Below, piece by piece: positions 42,783-52,386 of a stretch of 64,000 nucleotides of DNA. The translations under genes were made by a program, and so were the position numbers. The notes below the pieces were generated by a model. It did not search any database. It was not told where the DNA came from and worked only from the letters and a program-made list of their open reading frames with translations. Numbering within the stretch: the stretch's first letter is position 1; the number at the start of each line of letters is the position of its first letter. Source of the DNA: Oscillatoriaceae cyanobacterium Prado104 (GTDB lineage Bacteria > Cyanobacteriota > Cyanobacteriia > Cyanobacteriales > Microcoleaceae); NCBI GenBank assembly GCA_025454405.1, contig JALOON010000029.1, forward strand, positions 1 to 64,000, read 5' to 3'.

Positions 42783-42998
42783 CTAAATTACTGCTGAGAG
42801 TTCTGGGACGACTTTGACTTTTCCCTTCATTACAGAGCGCAGCAAGCGGTTAACAGAGTTTCTATCTTCTTCTTCGAGTGATTCGTCGAGCACTGCGGCC
42901 ATCAAACCGTAGCGATCGGCTACAGTTAGAGCACCTGTATCGGTGACAGAGGCCAGTATTTCTGAGATAGCGCCGGGGAGAAGTTGAACTGCAAGCAT
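42783..42998 (-). CDS. Small conserved cyanobacterial protein, unknown
   Basis: The 71-residue form (MLAVQLLPGAISEILASVTDTGALTVADRYGLMAAVLDESLEEEDRNSVNRLLRSVMKGKVKVVPELSAVI) matches small hypothetical proteins I recall from Nostoc and Oscillatoria relatives. The start at 42998 has AGGGAA eight bases upstream; a 124-residue form to 43157 would add an unrelated leader. It is a single helical domain, no membrane or catalytic motif. It is divergent from nirA with the NtcA promoter between. Confidence 0.62.
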   Translation of the reverse strand: MLAVQLLPGAISEILASVTDTGALTVADRYGLMAAVLDESLEEEDRNSVNRLLRSVMKGKVKVVPELSAVI

Positions 42999-43293
42999 CG
43001 TAGTTTCCCTGAATTCGATACTTGCATCATCTCCGGTTTCTGCGGTTTCTGGGGTGATGCCGAGACTGGTTGGAACGTGATGTTTTGAAGCTAACAGCGT
43101 GACAGCAAGGTCGGGGATTTGCGATCGAGCGCAACTACAAAGGGCGATCGAAGTCACAATCTTACTCTCATATTAGAATTGCTGAACTCAAATATAAAGA
43201 TTTCTAGTGGATTTTTAATTTTTGGCGCGGGGCGATCGCTCATGTACAAAACGCATTGCGAGTATCCGAAAAGTTCATATAACTCAACATTTT

Positions 43294-43335
43294 GTAAAAA
43301 TAGCTACGAATACTTAAAGTGAGCGGTCCTACATT
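43294..43335 (+). promoter_or_regulatory. NtcA-activated promoter of the nitrate operon
   Basis: GTAAAAATAGCTAC (43294-43307) is a perfect GTAN8TAC NtcA box. Exactly 22 bases later TACATT (43330-43335) fits the TAN3T -10 element. GTAN8TAC-N22-TAN3T is the classical form of nitrogen-controlled promoters that NtcA turns on when ammonium is scarce. nirA starts about 260 bases downstream, giving a long leader. Repression by ammonium and activation by 2-oxoglutarate through NtcA are established in cyanobacteria. Confidence 0.85.
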
Positions 43336-43598
43336 GATTCATAACCAAGGTGCATCCACGCAGGACCGAACCATCGGTACCAACTACACCAAAAATAGTT
43401 GAGCGGCTGTCTGGGAAGCGCCACAACAGCTCAAATTTACAAATAACCAATCATGCTCACAACAAGGCTGACAACAAATTCGATCGAGTAACTCAATATA
43501 CGGTTTTAAATCATCCGACTCACCAAAATAAGCGCACAAACACATAAGATGCCCGAAGTCAATACCTCAGAGAAACCACCAGCAGCGAGGGCAAACCC

Positions 43599-45461
43599 GT
43601 GACCCAGACAGCAGAACCCAAAACCAGCCTCAATAAATTTGAAAAACTCAAGGCCGAAAAAGACGGACTAGCGGTCAAAGCCGACCTCGAAGACTTCGCC
43701 AGAATCGGCTGGGAAGCAATGGACGAGACAGACCGCGACTACCGCCTCAAATGGCTCGGTGTATTCTTCCGGCCGGTCACGCCAGGAAAATTCATGATGC
43801 GCCTGCGCCTCCCCAACGGCATCATTAGCAGCACTCAAATGAGTGCGCTAGCAGAAATCGTCCAGCGCTACGGCGACGATGGCAGCGCCGACATCACCAC
43901 CAGACAAAACCTGCAACTGCGCGGAATTCGCATCGAAGATTTGCCCGACATCTTCCGCCGCCTGCAGTCCGTCGGTTTGACCAGCGTTCAGTCGGGCATG
44001 GACAACGTGCGCAACATCACGGGTTCTCCGGTAGCGGGCTTAGACGCTGACGAACTCTTTGACACGCGAGAATTGGCTTGCCAAGTCCAAGACATGATTA
44101 CCAACAACGGACAAGGCAATCCCGCGTTTACAAATTTGCCGAGAAAATTTAATATTGCGATCGCAGGCTGCCGGGACAACTCAGTCCACGCCGAAATCAA
44201 CGACATCGCCTTCGTTCCCGCCTACAAAGACGGCAACTTCGGCTTCAACGTTTTAGTGGGCGGCTTCTTCTCCGCCAAACGCTGCGAGGCAGCCATTCCC
44301 CTCGATGCGTGGGTGGACCCGAGCGACGTTGTAGATTTGTGCCAAGCAATATTAATCGTGTACCGCGACAGCGGCCCGCGAGCCAACCGCCAAAAATCCC
44401 GCCTGATGTGGCTGATTGACGAACTCGGAATCGCAAAATTCCGATCCGAAGTCGAACAGCAACTCGGTCGTACCTTGCTCCCAGCCGCGCTCAAAGATGA
44501 AATTATTTGGGAAAAGCGCGACCACATCGGCATATACGCGCAAAAACAATCAGGGCTCAACTATGTAGGGTTACATGTTCCTGTAGGACGGTTAAACGCA
44601 TCTGATATGTTCGACCTCGCCCGCATCGCCGAGGTTTACGGCAGCGGCGAGATCCGACTCACCGTTGAAGAAAACGCAATTATTCCCAACGTTCCCGATT
44701 CCCGGCTGGCATCTTTGGTTAACGAACCGTTGTTGCAGCGTTTTTCCATCGACCCGGCCCCCCTGTCGCGAGCTTTAGTTTCATGCACCGGCGCGAGGTT
44801 TTGCAACTTCGCACTCATCGAAACCAAAGCCCGTGCCGTCGCCCTGATTGGGGAATTAGAAGCCGAACTCTCAGTTCCCAAACCGGTCAGAATTCACTGG
44901 ACGGGTTGCCCCAATTCCTGCGGTCAGCCTCAAGTTGCAGATATCGGCTTGATGGGGACGAAAGTTCGCAAGAACGGCAAAACCTTAGAGGGTGTAGATA
45001 TTTTCATGGGCGGCACAGTCGGGAAAGATGCCCATTTGGGAAGTTGCGTGCAAAAAGGCATTCCCTGCGAAGACCTCAAACCGTTGCTGCGCCAACTGCT
45101 AGTTGATAACTTCGGGGCCGTTCCCAAGGACGGCAATGTGGCTGCCCTCAACCGACAACTGCAACTGACGGTTGATGAGGAGACAGTACCGGCGAAGCCT
45201 CTGACATCTACTGTAATTTTTGCTCGATCGGGCAAAGAAGTGGCCTGCAGCGAGGATGAATTCATCCTTGATGTTGCCGAACGGGCTGGAGTCGAACTCG
45301 ACAGCAGTTGCCGTTCGGGAACCTGCGGCACTTGCAAGCAAAAATTGCTCGAAGGCAAAACCGCCTACGACAGCCAACCGGACGCGGCCGCCGATTTAGA
45401 ACCAGGGTACATCTTAACTTGCAGCGCGCGGGCGATCGGCAAAGTTGCGATCGACGCCTGA
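43599..45461 (+). CDS. nirA: Ferredoxin-nitrite reductase with fused ferredoxin domain
   Basis: NirA reduces nitrite to ammonium with six electrons from ferredoxin. The GTG start at 43599 has GAGGG seven bases before. Both sulfite/nitrite reductase halves are present, and the cysteines that bind the [4Fe-4S]-sirohaem pair are in SCTGARFCNF and TGCPNSCGQ. From about residue 535 to 620 an extra domain follows: SSCRSGTCGTCKQKLLEG and later LTCSA, the C-x4-C-x2-C...C pattern of a plant-type [2Fe-2S] ferredoxin. Such a fused ferredoxin is known in Plectonema and some relatives. It is the first gene of the nitrate operon; nrtA follows 139 bases later. Confidence 0.97.
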   Translation: MTQTAEPKTSLNKFEKLKAEKDGLAVKADLEDFARIGWEAMDETDRDYRLKWLGVFFRPVTPGKFMMRLRLPNGIISSTQMSALAEIVQRYGDDGSADITTRQNLQLRGIRIEDLPDIFRRLQSVGLTSVQSGMDNVRNITGSPVAGLDADELFDTRELACQVQDMITNNGQGNPAFTNLPRKFNIAIAGCRDNSVHAEINDIAFVPAYKDGNFGFNVLVGGFFSAKRCEAAIPLDAWVDPSDVVDLCQAILIVYRDSGPRANRQKSRLMWLIDELGIAKFRSEVEQQLGRTLLPAALKDEIIWEKRDHIGIYAQKQSGLNYVGLHVPVGRLNASDMFDLARIAEVYGSGEIRLTVEENAIIPNVPDSRLASLVNEPLLQRFSIDPAPLSRALVSCTGARFCNFALIETKARAVALIGELEAELSVPKPVRIHWTGCPNSCGQPQVADIGLMGTKVRKNGKTLEGVDIFMGGTVGKDAHLGSCVQKGIPCEDLKPLLRQLLVDNFGAVPKDGNVAALNRQLQLTVDEETVPAKPLTSTVIFARSGKEVACSEDEFILDVAERAGVELDSSCRSGTCGTCKQKLLEGKTAYDSQPDAAADLEPGYILTCSARAIGKVAIDA

Positions 45462-45600
45462 CCTCACTTAGTTACCAAGCGGGCGATCGGTACATCTCTT
45501 TAAGTGCGAAAAGCAAGCTAAAATATTTATTTATCAGTCGCACTCACCCTCACTTACTCGATCCCCGTAAATCTCACAACCAACCAACAATTTCAAAAAA

Positions 45601-46929
45601 ATGAGCAACCTATCCAGAAGAAAATTCATCATCACCGCCGGAATCACAGCAGCCGGCACCCTCCTCGCCCACGGTTGCACTTCCGGTTCCACCACTACTA
45701 GCGGTAGCCCCAGCCCCGCAGCAGGTGGCGAATCGCCCTCAGCAGCCCCCGCCGTCAACATCAATCCCGCTGACGCCCCTGAAGTTACCACTGCCAAACT
45801 CGGATTTATCGCCCTCACCGACTCAGCACCCTTAATCATCGCCCAAGAAAAAGGCTTATTTGCCAAATACGGCATGAAAGACGTGCAAGTCGCCAAACAA
45901 GCATCTTGGCCCGTGACGCGCGACAACCTCGAACTTGGTTCCGACAAAGGCGGCATCGACGGCGCTCACATTTTAACCCCCATGCCTTACCAAATGGCAT
46001 TAGGCACAATTACTAAAGGCAATCAGCCAGTGCCCATGTACATTTTGGCTCGGTTAAATACTAACGGTCAGGCCATTTCTATCAGCAAAAAATACCTAGA
46101 TTTAAAAGTAGGTACAGACAGCAAAGCTCTTAAAGAAGCCCTCGCCAATCAGAAAGTTGCGATTACATTTCCCGGCGGCACCCACGATTTGTGGATGCGC
46201 TATTGGTTAGCAGCAGGCGGCATCAATCCAGATACAGATGTTTCCGTGATTCCCGTACCGCCTCCTCAGATGGTAGCTAACATGAAATCCGGCAGCATGG
46301 AAGCCTTTTGCGTCGGCGAACCTTGGAACGCCCAGCTAGTTTCCCAACAGGTAGGATACACCGCTTTAATTACCGGAGAACTCTGGAAAGACCATCCCGA
46401 AAAAGCCTTCACGATGAGAGGAGATTGGGTTGACAAACACCCGAAAGCTGCCAAAGCATTAACAATGGCTGTCCTCGAAGCCCAGCAGTGGTGCGACAAG
46501 CCAGAAAATAAAGAGGAAATGTGCACGATTATCTCTCAAGATAAGTGGTTGAAAGTACCTGTAGCAGATATTCTCGGTCGCATGAAGGGAGAAATTGACT
46601 ACGGTACCGGCCGCACTGAACCGGCCAGCCCGGTAGCGATGAAATTCTGGAGGGATAATGCTTCCTATCCCTACAAGAGTCACGATGCTTGGTTCTTAAC
46701 AGAAAATATCCGCTGGGGTTATATACCAGCAACTACCGATATCAAAGCTACGGTTGATAAAGTTAACCGCGAGGATATTTGGAAAGCAGCAGCGACAGCA
46801 CTTGGCGTTCCCGCAGCCGAAATTCCGACTAGCCCTTCTCGCGGTGTCGAAACCTTCTTTGACGGCGTGAAGTTTGACCCGGACAAACCTCAAGATTATC
46901 TGAACGGTTTGGCGATCAAGAAAGCTTAA
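45601..46929 (+). CDS. nrtA: Nitrate ABC transporter substrate-binding protein NrtA
   Basis: NrtA binds nitrate and nitrite in the periplasm and delivers them to NrtBCD. The 442-residue protein starts with a twin-arginine signal (SRRKFIITAG) and a lipobox LLAHGC with the lipidated Cys26. The mature part has a Pro/Ser/Gly linker, then the binding domain (AKLGFIALTDSAPLIIAQEKGLFAKYGM, FPGGTHDLWMRYWLAAGGINPD, VIPVPPPQMVANMKSG). Its sequence is repeated in the C-terminal half of NrtC. It is gene 2 of the operon. Confidence 0.97.
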   Translation: MSNLSRRKFIITAGITAAGTLLAHGCTSGSTTTSGSPSPAAGGESPSAAPAVNINPADAPEVTTAKLGFIALTDSAPLIIAQEKGLFAKYGMKDVQVAKQASWPVTRDNLELGSDKGGIDGAHILTPMPYQMALGTITKGNQPVPMYILARLNTNGQAISISKKYLDLKVGTDSKALKEALANQKVAITFPGGTHDLWMRYWLAAGGINPDTDVSVIPVPPPQMVANMKSGSMEAFCVGEPWNAQLVSQQVGYTALITGELWKDHPEKAFTMRGDWVDKHPKAAKALTMAVLEAQQWCDKPENKEEMCTIISQDKWLKVPVADILGRMKGEIDYGTGRTEPASPVAMKFWRDNASYPYKSHDAWFLTENIRWGYIPATTDIKATVDKVNREDIWKAAATALGVPAAEIPTSPSRGVETFFDGVKFDPDKPQDYLNGLAIKKA

Positions 46930-47127
46930 TTGCTAAATTTAGCGCTAATGGTTAAAGTTTGAAATTAACCATTAGCTGCTAAATTACTTGGTTTTACAGT
47001 TAGAGATTTCGGTTCGATCGAAATCATTGAACTAGAAAAAACTTGCTCTAATTCAATGTCCATCTCTGACACAAGCATCTATAAGCAATCATCAATACAC
47101 AGCTAATTCCTCACACCAACTAGACAA

Positions 47128-48000
47128 ATGGCAACCAACATCACTGTTTCTAAAAAAGGCAAGAATCCAGCGAACTTTGTTCTGGATTTGGTTCAGAAAA
47201 ATCGCAGAAAAGTTATTCGCCCGCTTGTGGCGATCGCAGTTCTGCTGGTAATTTGGCAGGTTCTTTGCAGCAGTCCCGATTCTTCTTTGCCCGGTCCGAT
47301 CAAAGCCGTTCAAGAAAGTTGGGAGTTGATTGTCAATCCTTTCTTCGACAACGGCGGCACCGACAAAGGCTTATTTTGGCAAATTTTGGCTAGCTTGCAA
47401 CGGGTGGCGATCGGCTTTACTCTCGCAGCAATTCTCGGCATTGGTTTGGGAATCTTAATCGGCACAAATTCTTTAATGTACGATGCTTTAGACCCGCTGG
47501 TTCAAGTATTCAGAACTATCCCGCCTCTAGCTTGGTTGCCGATCGCCCTTGGTGTCTTCCAACAGTTCAATCCCTTTGAAGGAATGGGGGTAAAAGCTAA
47601 CGAAGTTTCAGCACTGTTTGTCATCTTAATTACAGCAATTTGGCCGATTCTAATTAACACCACAGTAGGGGTTCAACAAATACCTCAAGACTACAGAAAC
47701 GTCGCCCGCGTGTTGCGCCTCCCCAACCAAAAATACTTCTGGAAAATCTTGCTGCCGTCTTCCGTTCCCTACATCTTCACTGGATTGAGAATTGGTATCG
47801 GTTTGTCTTGGCTGGCAATTGTAGCTGCGGAAATGTTGGTCGGCGGTGTCGGTATCGGTTTCTTCATCTGGGATGCTTACAACAGTTCCCGACTCAGTGC
47901 CGTGATTTTGGCAGTGCTTTATGTAGGAATTGTCGGTTTGATTCTTGACAGGGCTGTTGGTTTTGTCGCTTCCAAAGTCGTTCCTGAAGAACGGAAATAG
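47128..48000 (+). CDS. nrtB: Nitrate ABC transporter permease NrtB
   Basis: A 290-residue integral membrane protein with about six transmembrane helices starting at residue 33. The cytoplasmic loop that contacts the ATPases is DYRNVARVLRLPNQKYFWKILLPSSVPYI (EAA-like, about 190-219). The first 32 residues are a basic cytosolic tail. NrtB forms the membrane channel of the nitrate/nitrite importer. It lies 198 bases after nrtA and 238 before nrtC; the second gap holds CCCATGCC-type repeats but no gene. Confidence 0.97.
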   Translation: MATNITVSKKGKNPANFVLDLVQKNRRKVIRPLVAIAVLLVIWQVLCSSPDSSLPGPIKAVQESWELIVNPFFDNGGTDKGLFWQILASLQRVAIGFTLAAILGIGLGILIGTNSLMYDALDPLVQVFRTIPPLAWLPIALGVFQQFNPFEGMGVKANEVSALFVILITAIWPILINTTVGVQQIPQDYRNVARVLRLPNQKYFWKILLPSSVPYIFTGLRIGIGLSWLAIVAAEMLVGGVGIGFFIWDAYNSSRLSAVILAVLYVGIVGLILDRAVGFVASKVVPEERK

Positions 48001-48238
48001 AAAACTCGGGCATTGGGGATTGGGCAAGGAGGTTATCGCCGAGGGTTTGCAGCCAATTGCCAACTAACAATTCCCTAATTTCAATACCCTCAACTTCATT
48101 CCTTCCATTACTTATTACTGTGCCCGATCGCAGGCTTTTGCTTCGCACAATGCCCCATGCCCCATACCCCATGCCCAATGCCCCATTACCAATAACTAAT
48201 TAGCATCTACCAACTACAAACCAACCTAAAAAACTACC

Positions 48239-50278
48239 ATGGCGTCATCAGTATTTGTTGAAGTAGACCACGTAGACCGCGTATTTAACCTTGCCGACGG
48301 CGAGACTTATATCGCGCTCAAAAACATCGAACTCAAAATCAAACAGGGAGAATTCGTCTCCTTAATCGGTCACTCGGGTTGCGGCAAATCGACACTGTTA
48401 AATATCATCGCCGGACTCGACCAACCCTCTCAGGGCGGGATTACTTTAGAAGGGCGCGAAGTTCGCGATCCGGGTCCCGATCGAATGGTAGTGTTTCAAA
48501 ATTACTCGCTACTACCTTGGCTTAGCGTGCGCGAAAATATTGCCCTGGCAGTAGAAGAAGTTTATCGGGGCAATACCCAAGCAGAACGCGAATTAGTTAT
48601 CGAACATCACATTAAATTGGTCGGACTCGGACACGCTGCCGACAAGCGCCCCGGAGAAATTTCTGGGGGGATGAAACAAAGAGTCGCGATCGCCCGCGCC
48701 CTCGCTATTCGACCCAAATTGCTGCTGTTAGACGAACCCTTCGGCGCTTTGGACGCCCTAACTCGCGGCGGTTTGCAAGAACAGTTGATGAAAATTTGCG
48801 AAGAAAGCAAAGTTACCTGTGTCATGGTAACTCACGATGTTGACGAAGCCTTACTGTTGAGCGATCGCATCGTCATGCTGACTAACGGCCCGGAAGCCCA
48901 TATCGGGCAAATCCTCGAAGTCAACATTCCCCGCCCCCGGAAGCGCATGGAAGTAGTCAACCATCCCAGCTACTACGCGCTGCGGAACGAAATGGTTTAC
49001 TTCCTCAACATGCAGAAGCGACTCAAACAACGCCGCGCGGCACAGAAACAAGCGCCTGCTGTTATCTCCCGCAACGGTTTGGAAAAAATCAACCTCGATA
49101 TCGGCTTTATACCCCTGACAGACTGCGCACCCCTAGTCGTAGCTAAAGAAAAAGGATTTTTCCAAGCCCACGGATTGGAAGAAGTCACCCTGAGTCGCGA
49201 ACCCAGTTGGAAAGCGATCGCCCGAGGCATTGCCGACGAACGGCTGGACGCAGCGCAAATGGTTGCAGGAATGCCGATCGCGATGTTTCTGGGCATGGAG
49301 GGTGAAGCGCCAATTCCCGTCAACAGCGCCTTAACTCTTTCCCGCAACGGCAACTCGATTATCTTCGGAAAACACCTTTACGACAAAGGCATTCGGACTC
49401 TAGAAGATTTCAAAGAGTCGATCGCCAGCAATCCCGATTCGATTCACACCTTGGGCATGGTACACTCGGCCTCGATGCAAAACCTGCTGTTCCGCTACTG
49501 GCTGGCATCTGGCGGTATCGACCCCGACCTCGATGTGGGTCTGACAGTCCTGCCGCCCCCGCAGATGGTGTCCAACTTAACTGCAGGCAACATTGAGGGC
49601 TACTGTGCCGGCGACCCCTGGAATTCCCACGCCATTAACGAAGGTTCCGGTTTTGCGATCGCCCGTTCCTTAGATATTCTGCCGGGACATATCGAAAAAG
49701 TCCTCGGCGTGCGCGAAGATTGGGCTCAGAAATACCCTCAAACTCACCTCGCCCTCGTGAAAGCGCTGTTGGAAGCCTGCGAGTATTGCGATGACCGCCG
49801 CAACCGACCGGAAATTCTCGAATTGTTGTGCCGGGAAGAATACGTGGGTGCCGATCCGAAAAACATCCGTCCGGGGTTCCTCGATGCCTACAACAGCGGC
49901 ACCGGTGCCGAACCGGAAAAACTGCATAACTTCAATCAGTTTTTCGTTGACCAAACAAATTGTCCCGATCGCCTGGAAATGATGTGGGTGATGGCACAGA
50001 TGGCCCGGTGGGGGTTGATTCCGTTCCCGAGAAATTGGGTGGAAGTGGTCGATCGAGTGTTGCGTTTGGATGTGTTCGGTCAAGCTGTTCGGGAATTGGG
50101 TTTGCCGGATATTATCAAGGCGCGCCGCAGTATCAGCTTGTTTGACGGTACTGTTTTTAAAGCCGACGACCCGTTCGACTACTTGCAAAATATCAAAATT
50201 AAACGCGCTGTCCGCATTGAAGAAATCTTGATCGAACCGATAGGCAGTCAGTGTTCGATTAATCTGCCGGCTGCGTAA
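48239..50278 (+). CDS. nrtC: Nitrate ABC transporter ATPase NrtC with NrtA-like domain
   Basis: The 679-residue protein combines an ABC ATPase (about 1-255; Walker A GHSGCGKST, signature SGGMKQR, Walker B LLLDEPF, H-loop MVTHDVDE) with a C-terminal NrtA-like domain (about 285-660; IGFIPLTDCAPLVVAKEKGFF, PPPQMVSNLTAGNIEGYCAGDPW). In characterised cyanobacteria this C-terminal domain senses nitrate-derived signals and is needed for ammonium-triggered inhibition of transport. Together with NrtD it powers the importer. The architecture is standard. Confidence 0.97.
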   Translation: MASSVFVEVDHVDRVFNLADGETYIALKNIELKIKQGEFVSLIGHSGCGKSTLLNIIAGLDQPSQGGITLEGREVRDPGPDRMVVFQNYSLLPWLSVRENIALAVEEVYRGNTQAERELVIEHHIKLVGLGHAADKRPGEISGGMKQRVAIARALAIRPKLLLLDEPFGALDALTRGGLQEQLMKICEESKVTCVMVTHDVDEALLLSDRIVMLTNGPEAHIGQILEVNIPRPRKRMEVVNHPSYYALRNEMVYFLNMQKRLKQRRAAQKQAPAVISRNGLEKINLDIGFIPLTDCAPLVVAKEKGFFQAHGLEEVTLSREPSWKAIARGIADERLDAAQMVAGMPIAMFLGMEGEAPIPVNSALTLSRNGNSIIFGKHLYDKGIRTLEDFKESIASNPDSIHTLGMVHSASMQNLLFRYWLASGGIDPDLDVGLTVLPPPQMVSNLTAGNIEGYCAGDPWNSHAINEGSGFAIARSLDILPGHIEKVLGVREDWAQKYPQTHLALVKALLEACEYCDDRRNRPEILELLCREEYVGADPKNIRPGFLDAYNSGTGAEPEKLHNFNQFFVDQTNCPDRLEMMWVMAQMARWGLIPFPRNWVEVVDRVLRLDVFGQAVRELGLPDIIKARRSISLFDGTVFKADDPFDYLQNIKIKRAVRIEEILIEPIGSQCSINLPAA

Positions 50279-50281
50279 ATG

Positions 50282-50322
50282 AAAGACGAAGGAAGAAGGA
50301 AGAAGGAAGAAGGAAGAAGGAA
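50282..50322. repeat. GAAGGAA heptamer repeat between nrtC and nrtD
   Basis: About five tandem copies of the heptamer GAAGGAA start right after the nrtC stop codon. The rest of the 207-base gap is AT-rich without a gene. Similar GAAGGAA/TTCCTTC runs occur at 22380, 28389 and 37021. Confidence 0.75.
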
Positions 50323-50485
50323 AAATTGCCAAGTTTTCTTTCTGTTAAACCTCGAAATTTAAAGATTGAAACTATTCTTTCTGCTACTTCTTGAATTCAT
50401 AATTCGCTCGATCGCAACTATCATCTTCCTTCCAGTTTTCTTCAATTGAAAAAGCACAAATATTGCCTTTGCATCTCTCGCTCTC

Positions 50486-52120
50486 ATGTCCAATCTCGAC
50501 ACACCTAACCCCAATTCAGAAGATATGCAAACTCTAAAGAATCAAAAGGATGCGAAAGCTGCAATTGCTACTAACAAAGCAACTCAGCCTTTTCTGTCGA
50601 TTAAAGATGTATCAAAAGTCTACGAGACTCCTAAAGGTCCTTATGTCGTTCTTGATGGTGTAAACCTCCAGATTAATGAAGGCGAATTTGTTTGTTTGAT
50701 CGGTCACTCCGGCTGCGGGAAATCTACTTTGCTCAACGCGATCGCGGGATTTGGCTTGCCGACAACGGGAGAAGTTGCACTCGAAGGCGCGCGCATTACT
50801 GAACCCGGTCCCGATCGCATGGTGGTGTTTCAAAACTATTCGCTGCTACCTTGGTTGAGTGCTACCGAAAACATTCACCTCGGTGTTGAAACTGTTTACG
50901 CTGACAAGTCCGCAGAAGAACAAAATAAAATCGTTCAAGAACACTTACAATTAGTGGGTTTGACCGAAGCCGGTAACAAAAGACCGGGCCAATTGTCCGG
51001 GGGGATGAAACAGCGCGTCGCAATTGCCCGAGCCCTAGCAACTCGTCCCAAACTGTTGATTTTGGACGAACCTTTCGGAGCTCTAGACCCGATTACGCGG
51101 GAAGAATTGCAAGAAGAATTGCTGAAAATCTGGCGGGAACACAAAATTACCGTCATCATGATTACTCACGATATTGATGAGGCTTTGTTTTTGTCCGATC
51201 GCATCGTGATGATGACTAACGGTCCGGCTGCTAGCATCGGTGAAGATATGCACGTGCCGTTCAGCCGTCCCCGCAATCGAGCGCGGATTATGGAAGATCC
51301 GAAATATTACGAACTGCGGAACTTTGCTTTAGAATTTCTGTTCTCCCGCTTCGCGCACCACGAGGAAGGCGAAGATGCTGATGTAGCTGCAGACAGCGTT
51401 GTCCTGCCGTTACCGATATCTAGCAAAAAAGCTGCTATGGCTGCTGCGGCAAACTCCTCGGGGACGACTCCTGCTGTTCCTCGCGCTAGCAAGCAATCAC
51501 CGGTTTCGCCGATTAAAGGCGGCGCGCTAGCGGCTTCGTGGTTGGTAGGGATGGCTGCCTTAGCTGCTATCAATATGTCTGCGATTACCAGCCAGCTAAA
51601 ACAATTGAAACAACCGGAAACCGCACCGGCAACACCGACGGCGGTGGTGAGTGCTCCTCCGACTCCGGCCGTTCCGACTGTCGCGCCGGCTGCTGCTAGT
51701 CCCGCACCGGCTGCTGCTAGTCCCGCACCTGCTGCTGCTGGTTCCCTTGCAGTTGCTAACAGTTCGGCAACGCCTGCAGGCACTCAAACTAGCGCGACTT
51801 CTGAGATTTCGGACAAAGCGGAATTAAGCGCGATCGAACGGCAGTTGTTCGCACAAATTGATACTAACTGGCGGACAACTCCTACTTTTACTGAAAGCTT
51901 AACTTATCGGGTGAAAGTCAAGCAAAATGGCGACATAGTGAAATTTGAACCTGCCAACCAACTTGCTAAAGATTTCGTCCAAGAAACTCCTTTGCCAGTG
52001 TTGCAAGTTCCAGCCGGTACTCCAACAAATTCTCCAGCAGATTCTCAAAAGACTGCTGAATTTAAAGTAACTTTTGACCCCAACAATGGCGGTGTATTGG
52101 AAGTGAAAGCTGGGAAGTAG
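50486..52120 (+). CDS. nrtD: Nitrate ABC transporter ATPase NrtD with C-terminal membrane extension
   Basis: The first 280 residues or so are a standard NrtD ATPase (Walker A GHSGCGKST, signature LSGGMKQR, Walker B LILDEPF, H-loop MITHDIDE). Usual NrtD proteins stop near 270-330 residues; this one has 544. After a variable linker, residues about 346-366 form a single hydrophobic helix (GALAASWLVGMAALAAIN), then a Pro/Ala-rich stretch (about 378-435) with imperfect APAAASP repeats, then a folded-looking domain (about 450-544; ELSAIERQLFAQIDTNWRTT, VKQNGDIVKFEP) similar in style to TonB C-terminal domains. I infer a membrane-crossing tail with its end in the periplasm. narB follows after 266 bases. 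Confidence 0.93.
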   Translation: MSNLDTPNPNSEDMQTLKNQKDAKAAIATNKATQPFLSIKDVSKVYETPKGPYVVLDGVNLQINEGEFVCLIGHSGCGKSTLLNAIAGFGLPTTGEVALEGARITEPGPDRMVVFQNYSLLPWLSATENIHLGVETVYADKSAEEQNKIVQEHLQLVGLTEAGNKRPGQLSGGMKQRVAIARALATRPKLLILDEPFGALDPITREELQEELLKIWREHKITVIMITHDIDEALFLSDRIVMMTNGPAASIGEDMHVPFSRPRNRARIMEDPKYYELRNFALEFLFSRFAHHEEGEDADVAADSVVLPLPISSKKAAMAAAANSSGTTPAVPRASKQSPVSPIKGGALAASWLVGMAALAAINMSAITSQLKQLKQPETAPATPTAVVSAPPTPAVPTVAPAAASPAPAAASPAPAAAGSLAVANSSATPAGTQTSATSEISDKAELSAIERQLFAQIDTNWRTTPTFTESLTYRVKVKQNGDIVKFEPANQLAKDFVQETPLPVLQVPAGTPTNSPADSQKTAEFKVTFDPNNGGVLEVKAGK

Positions 52121-52329
52121 GAGTTTTGAGTTTTGAATTTTGAGTTTTGAGTTTTGAGTTAAAGACAGTTCTTTATTCAAAACTCAAAACTTAACACTCA
52201 GAACTTCCCTACTCCCCCTCTTCGATCGACTATCAACTATTTCTCAATCAGGGTATGGCTGTTGTAAAGCATATTTGCGGTAATTGAGCAATACGGAATG
52301 CACTGTTTTCAGTCAGGCTGCCTTCCGAG

Positions 52330-52349
52330 TATAATGTAGTATCAATTAC
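52330..52349 (+). promoter_or_regulatory. Possible secondary NtcA site before narB
   Basis: GTAGTATCAATTAC (52336-52349) matches GTAN8TAC and directly follows a TATAAT (52330-52335); another possible -10, TAAAAT, lies 25 bases after the box. The first arrangement would suit repression, the second is off by three bases from the classical N22. Random matches to GTAN8TAC are common, so this is tentative. Confidence 0.35.
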
Positions 52350-52386
52350 TTATTAGCTTTCAAAAACTAGCATCTAAAATCACCAG

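Noticed and set aside
43350-43547. Small frame of 65 residues in the nirA leader
   Set aside because: It lies in the long leader after the NtcA promoter, has no ribosome-binding site and no family resemblance; a leader peptide cannot be excluded but is not supported.
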